10,700 nt of DNA from NCBI GenBank assembly GCA_003024985.2, contig PXIH01S0019179.1; one strand, written 5' to 3'. The position numbers were made by a program, and so were the translations under genes. Within the stretch, counting starts at the first letter, position 1; each line of letters begins with the position of its first letter. Under the pieces are notes generated by a model. That model worked only from the letters and a program-made list of their open reading frames with translations, had not been told where the DNA came from and searched no databases. The stretch is from Euperipatoides rowelli (lineage: Eukaryota > Onychophora > Udeonychophora > Euonychophora > Peripatopsidae). Positions 8,448-10,700 of this stretch are shown in pieces.

Positions 8448-8558
8448 TGGTAAAACTGCAGGGCATAACTGCAGTATTAGCCCTTGCCTGAGAATGTATT
8501 ATTTAAACGCAACATTATTTGTTTCAAATGAGGGAGGACTAATCCTGCAGTTTTACCA
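8448..8558. repeat. Inverted-repeat element, possibly MITE-like
   Basis: A perfect 15-bp inverted repeat, TGGTAAAACTGCAGG at 8448-8462 and its complement at 8544-8558, encloses 81 bp. Similarity continues inward (TATTAGCCCT on the left, AGGACTAAT on the right) once a small left-arm duplication of AACTGCAG is allowed for. There is no coding content. It may be a small non-autonomous DNA element or a foldback remnant; I could not identify a target-site duplication. Confidence 0.6.
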
Positions 8559-8560
8559 GA

Positions 8561-8605
8561 GGTCTATACTTTGTAAACATAAGCTCACATTGTCTGGTAT
8601 AGACC
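8561..8605. repeat. Second inverted repeat next to the 8448-8558 element
   Basis: GGTCTATAC at 8561-8569 and GTATAGACC at 8597-8605 are a perfect 9-bp inverted repeat with a 27-nt loop, starting 3 nt after the preceding element. The two may be parts of one composite element. Confidence 0.5.
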
Positions 8606-8705
8606 ATTTTATTTTAATTTAAGTTTGTTATAACCTTCTGTCTTTTCAAATGTATAAAGAGTTGAGGTACCGTTGTTGAAAAAAAAAAAACTCATATGAT
8701 TACTT

Positions 8706-8798
8706 GAAGTAAATATGAAATTAGAAAAAAAAGTCCCCCTACTTTGCTTTGTACTACAAAACAAAGTAGGGTGACTTTTTTTTCTAATTTTATACTTC
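8706..8798. repeat. Near-perfect 93-nt hairpin
   Basis: The left arm 8706-8753 and right arm 8755-8798 are reverse complements except for two mismatches and a 4-nt excess in the left arm, with one unpaired base at 8754. Shared blocks include ATTAGAAAAAAAAGTC and CCCTACTTTG. It is flanked by a direct repeat, TCATATGATTACTTGAA at 8692-8708 and TCATATGATTATTTCAA at 8797-8813. It could be a short foldback element, a template-switch palindrome, or a small-RNA hairpin precursor. Confidence 0.85.
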
Positions 8799-8957
8799 AT
8801 ATGATTATTTCAAAGTGGTATACATTCATTAAATTAATATGAAATAACAAAAGTTACTGCACCGCACTATGTTCATATTATTGATATAGTTTTATATAAA
8901 ATTTTCATAGTAATTATTCCTTGAGGGGAGCAGCAACCCCCCCTGGATCTTTCCATG

Positions 8958-9368
8958 CACTGAACCCTAAATCCTACTTCATATTAAACCCACTATGCCC
9001 CAACCCAATGGTAATCAACAGTCCTAACCTCACTGTAACCATGAACTTAACTCCTACTATGTATTATACCCACTATTCCCCAACCCTATGGTAATCAACA
9101 GTCCTAACCTTACCNCCAACCCTATGGTAATCAACAGTCCTAACCTTACCGTGACCCTGAACCCAAACTCCTACTATGTATTGCACCCACTATGCCCCAA
9201 CCCTATGGTAATCAACAGTCCTAACCCTACTGTAACCCCGAACCATAATTCCAACTATACTAAACCTACTATGCCCCAACCCTATAATAATCAACAGTTC
9301 TAAACTTACCCTAACCCTGAACCTTAATTTCAATTACGTATTAAACTCACTTGCCCAAACCCTCTGAT
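8958..9368. repeat. Satellite array, about 80-bp unit
   Basis: CCCC-plus-AACC unit starts recur at 8998, 9078, 9195, 9274 and 9354, with one extra start next to an ambiguous base at 9115. Periods are 80, then 36 plus 81, 79 and 80 bp. Each unit carries a form of CCCTATGGTAATCAACAGTC, CCTAACC, ACCCTGAAC and ACTCCTACTATGTATT. A partial unit precedes the first full one. The open frame across 9088-9303 is only repeat translated in phase and contains the unresolved base, so it is not a gene. Confidence 0.95.
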
Positions 9369-10700
9369 AATCTAGATGGGAATTAATTCTTCTATGATCG
9401 ATTTTGATAATGGTGATTTAAATTTAATTAACCGATCAATGGCTTTTTTTTTTTTTTTTTTCATGTTATATTGGTGGACAGATCACGGATTCTAACCAAA
9501 ATATAAATCATACAAATAATACAATAGCAGAATAAAACGTCATTACTATATTCAGGAAAATTGCATAGAAAAATTGCCGACACATTTAGTCTCCTCTGGA
9601 AACGAACCCTAACCGCCGATATCGCACCAAAATACGTGCGATTCCCGCATGGCTTGCCCGAAGAGCAAAAATAAAATAACTTAATCCCATGAATATTCAG
9701 ATTAAGCTATAATCCATAAAAAACATAGACTTATCTAAATATTAATTATTTTTAATTTTGTCGGTTAGTTAATTAATAGTTTTAAATATAAATCAACAAA
9801 AGAAAAAAAAAAAAAAAACATTTATGTATTGTCAATAATTAATCCAGGTAATCCAATTTTTTTTTTTAGCCTGAGTACTGTATATTAATATAACTTTTAT
9901 TTTCCAGTAGACAAATGTTATTTTTAAACTGGTTTAGTTTTAGGATGCTATGATCCATGGTTTACCAAACATTTTAATTACTCTATATTGTTCTTTGTTA
10001 TAATTAAACTTTTTTTAATAAAAATATTCAATATAATTAATTACATTTTTTTTTTAAATTAAAACATTAAACGTAACTTGGGAATTTGTGTCGTTTAAAA
10101 TGTTATTAGATATTAAAGAAGGCAAGTTTACAGGTAGGAGTTAAACCTATGCAAATATTGTACTATATAAAAAATAGCAATAGAAACGGCTCTATTATTT
10201 CTTTGTGAATGGTATAGCCTATGAATTTTTATCCGAATTTCTTTCAATAGTCCCATAAAAATTCAAATGGCCATTTGTTTTGCTTCTTTACTAATAACCA
10301 TCATAATTTATAATTATCTGAGTATTTATAAGATCTTTCTTTAATAGAAAAATTGTCTACTTTTTTTTTTTTGTTAACATCTTAATTGCAATATTATATA
10401 GGCCAATACATAAATTGTATGGAGTGCATACAAACTAAATTAATATTATTACATAATAGATTTCTAATATATTAAAATTTGAAGCATCTTGAAAGTTGGA
10501 AGGAAGTTACTCTTGAAAGGAAAAATAATTTAGCAAAACTATAACAAAAAAGGAATTGTAAAACATATAGTGTAGGCTACTATTATTATGCCAATATATA
10601 CAGTATTAAAGATAGGCCTGGTAAATTTGTTTAAATCAAGATTATGCAGGGCTTAACGCTTATCATGGCAATGGTGGCAAATGCCATCATATCTTTAAAA
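9369..10700. other. AT-rich tail with no recognised gene
   Basis: About 1.3 kb with no motif-bearing frame on either strand. It contains long homopolymers: T18 at 9444-9461, A16 at 9803-9818 and T12 at 10361-10372. The only distinctly less AT-rich patch is at about 9586-9662. It could hold an intron, an intergenic region or decayed repeats, which cannot be told apart by eye. Confidence 0.5.
9621..9642. repeat. Short inverted repeat in a GC-richer patch
   Basis: ATCGCAC and GTGCGAT (perfect 7-bp arms) around an 8-nt loop. It lies inside the only CpG-containing, less AT-rich patch of the tail (about 9586-9662). Confidence 0.5.

Noticed and set aside
8609-8800. Minus-strand 63-codon open frame across the hairpin
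   Set aside because: It runs through poly-A/T and the hairpin arms. The composition is low complexity and no motif is visible.
9088-9303. Open frame of 71 codons in the satellite
   Set aside because: It is a translation of 80-bp repeat units, spans an unresolved base, and has no independent coding signal.
9308-9325. Telomere-like CCCTAACCCT strings in the satellite
   Set aside because: They are part of the 80-bp unit rather than a pure hexamer array, so they do not indicate a telomere.

Overview
The window looks like AT-rich nuclear DNA from an invertebrate animal, in a repeat-rich region. It is full of A/T homopolymers, short inverted repeats and satellite units. It has no bacterial-style gene packing or ribosome binding sites. 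The only recognisable protein signatures belong to multicopy, uncharacterised gene families that I know from corals, Hydra, arthropods, molluscs and sponges. The species cannot be named from the sequence. I see no intact host gene, tRNA, rRNA or CRISPR array. The protein-family calls rest on motif recognition from memory, not on a search.

Region 1 (147-6171) is a head-to-tail tandem duplication of a unit of about 3 kb: copy A at 147-3291 and copy B at 3303-6171. In one indel-free stretch of 214 nt (598-811 against 3747-3960) I counted 10 differences. Each copy carries, on the minus strand, a broken copy of the same long protein gene. In translation order the remains are an N-terminal module (YFF-type and HTQEHQNK motifs), a middle region ending in a MAVV block, a possible PIN/FEN-like nuclease core (EADT, SQDTY, GTGDKR), a PPTPDAWW / QASVWKQ block, and a Cys-rich C-terminus (CKC, CxxCxCxC). 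Each copy then has an AATAAA signal. Several stop codons and one frameshift lie at homologous positions in both copies, so the gene was probably dead before it duplicated. Each copy also has private lesions.

Two local rearrangements separate the copies and are the most informative signals here. Copy A holds a 175-bp direct duplication whose first unit is a mosaic: one half matches copy A and the other half matches copy B. Copy B holds a perfect 40-bp palindrome where copy A has only a short imperfect one, as expected from a hairpin template switch during replication.

Region 2 (6172-7320) holds a second relic, on the plus strand at 6448-7253. It resembles a transposase-like family with SDNC..QNKN, PVRGHS and LPCDRD motifs. 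It is broken by a poly-T expansion, a second shift at an A run, and stop codons. A stray fragment of the downstream satellite follows, then G-rich tracts.

Region 3 (7381-10700) is non-coding as far as I can see. It contains a three-unit 20-bp tandem repeat, several inverted repeats that may be foldback or MITE-like elements, a near-perfect 93-nt hairpin, an 80-bp satellite array interrupted by one N with duplicated flanks, and a long AT-rich tail with homopolymers. No genes here appear to work together. The window records mobile-element decay and repeat-driven rearrangement.
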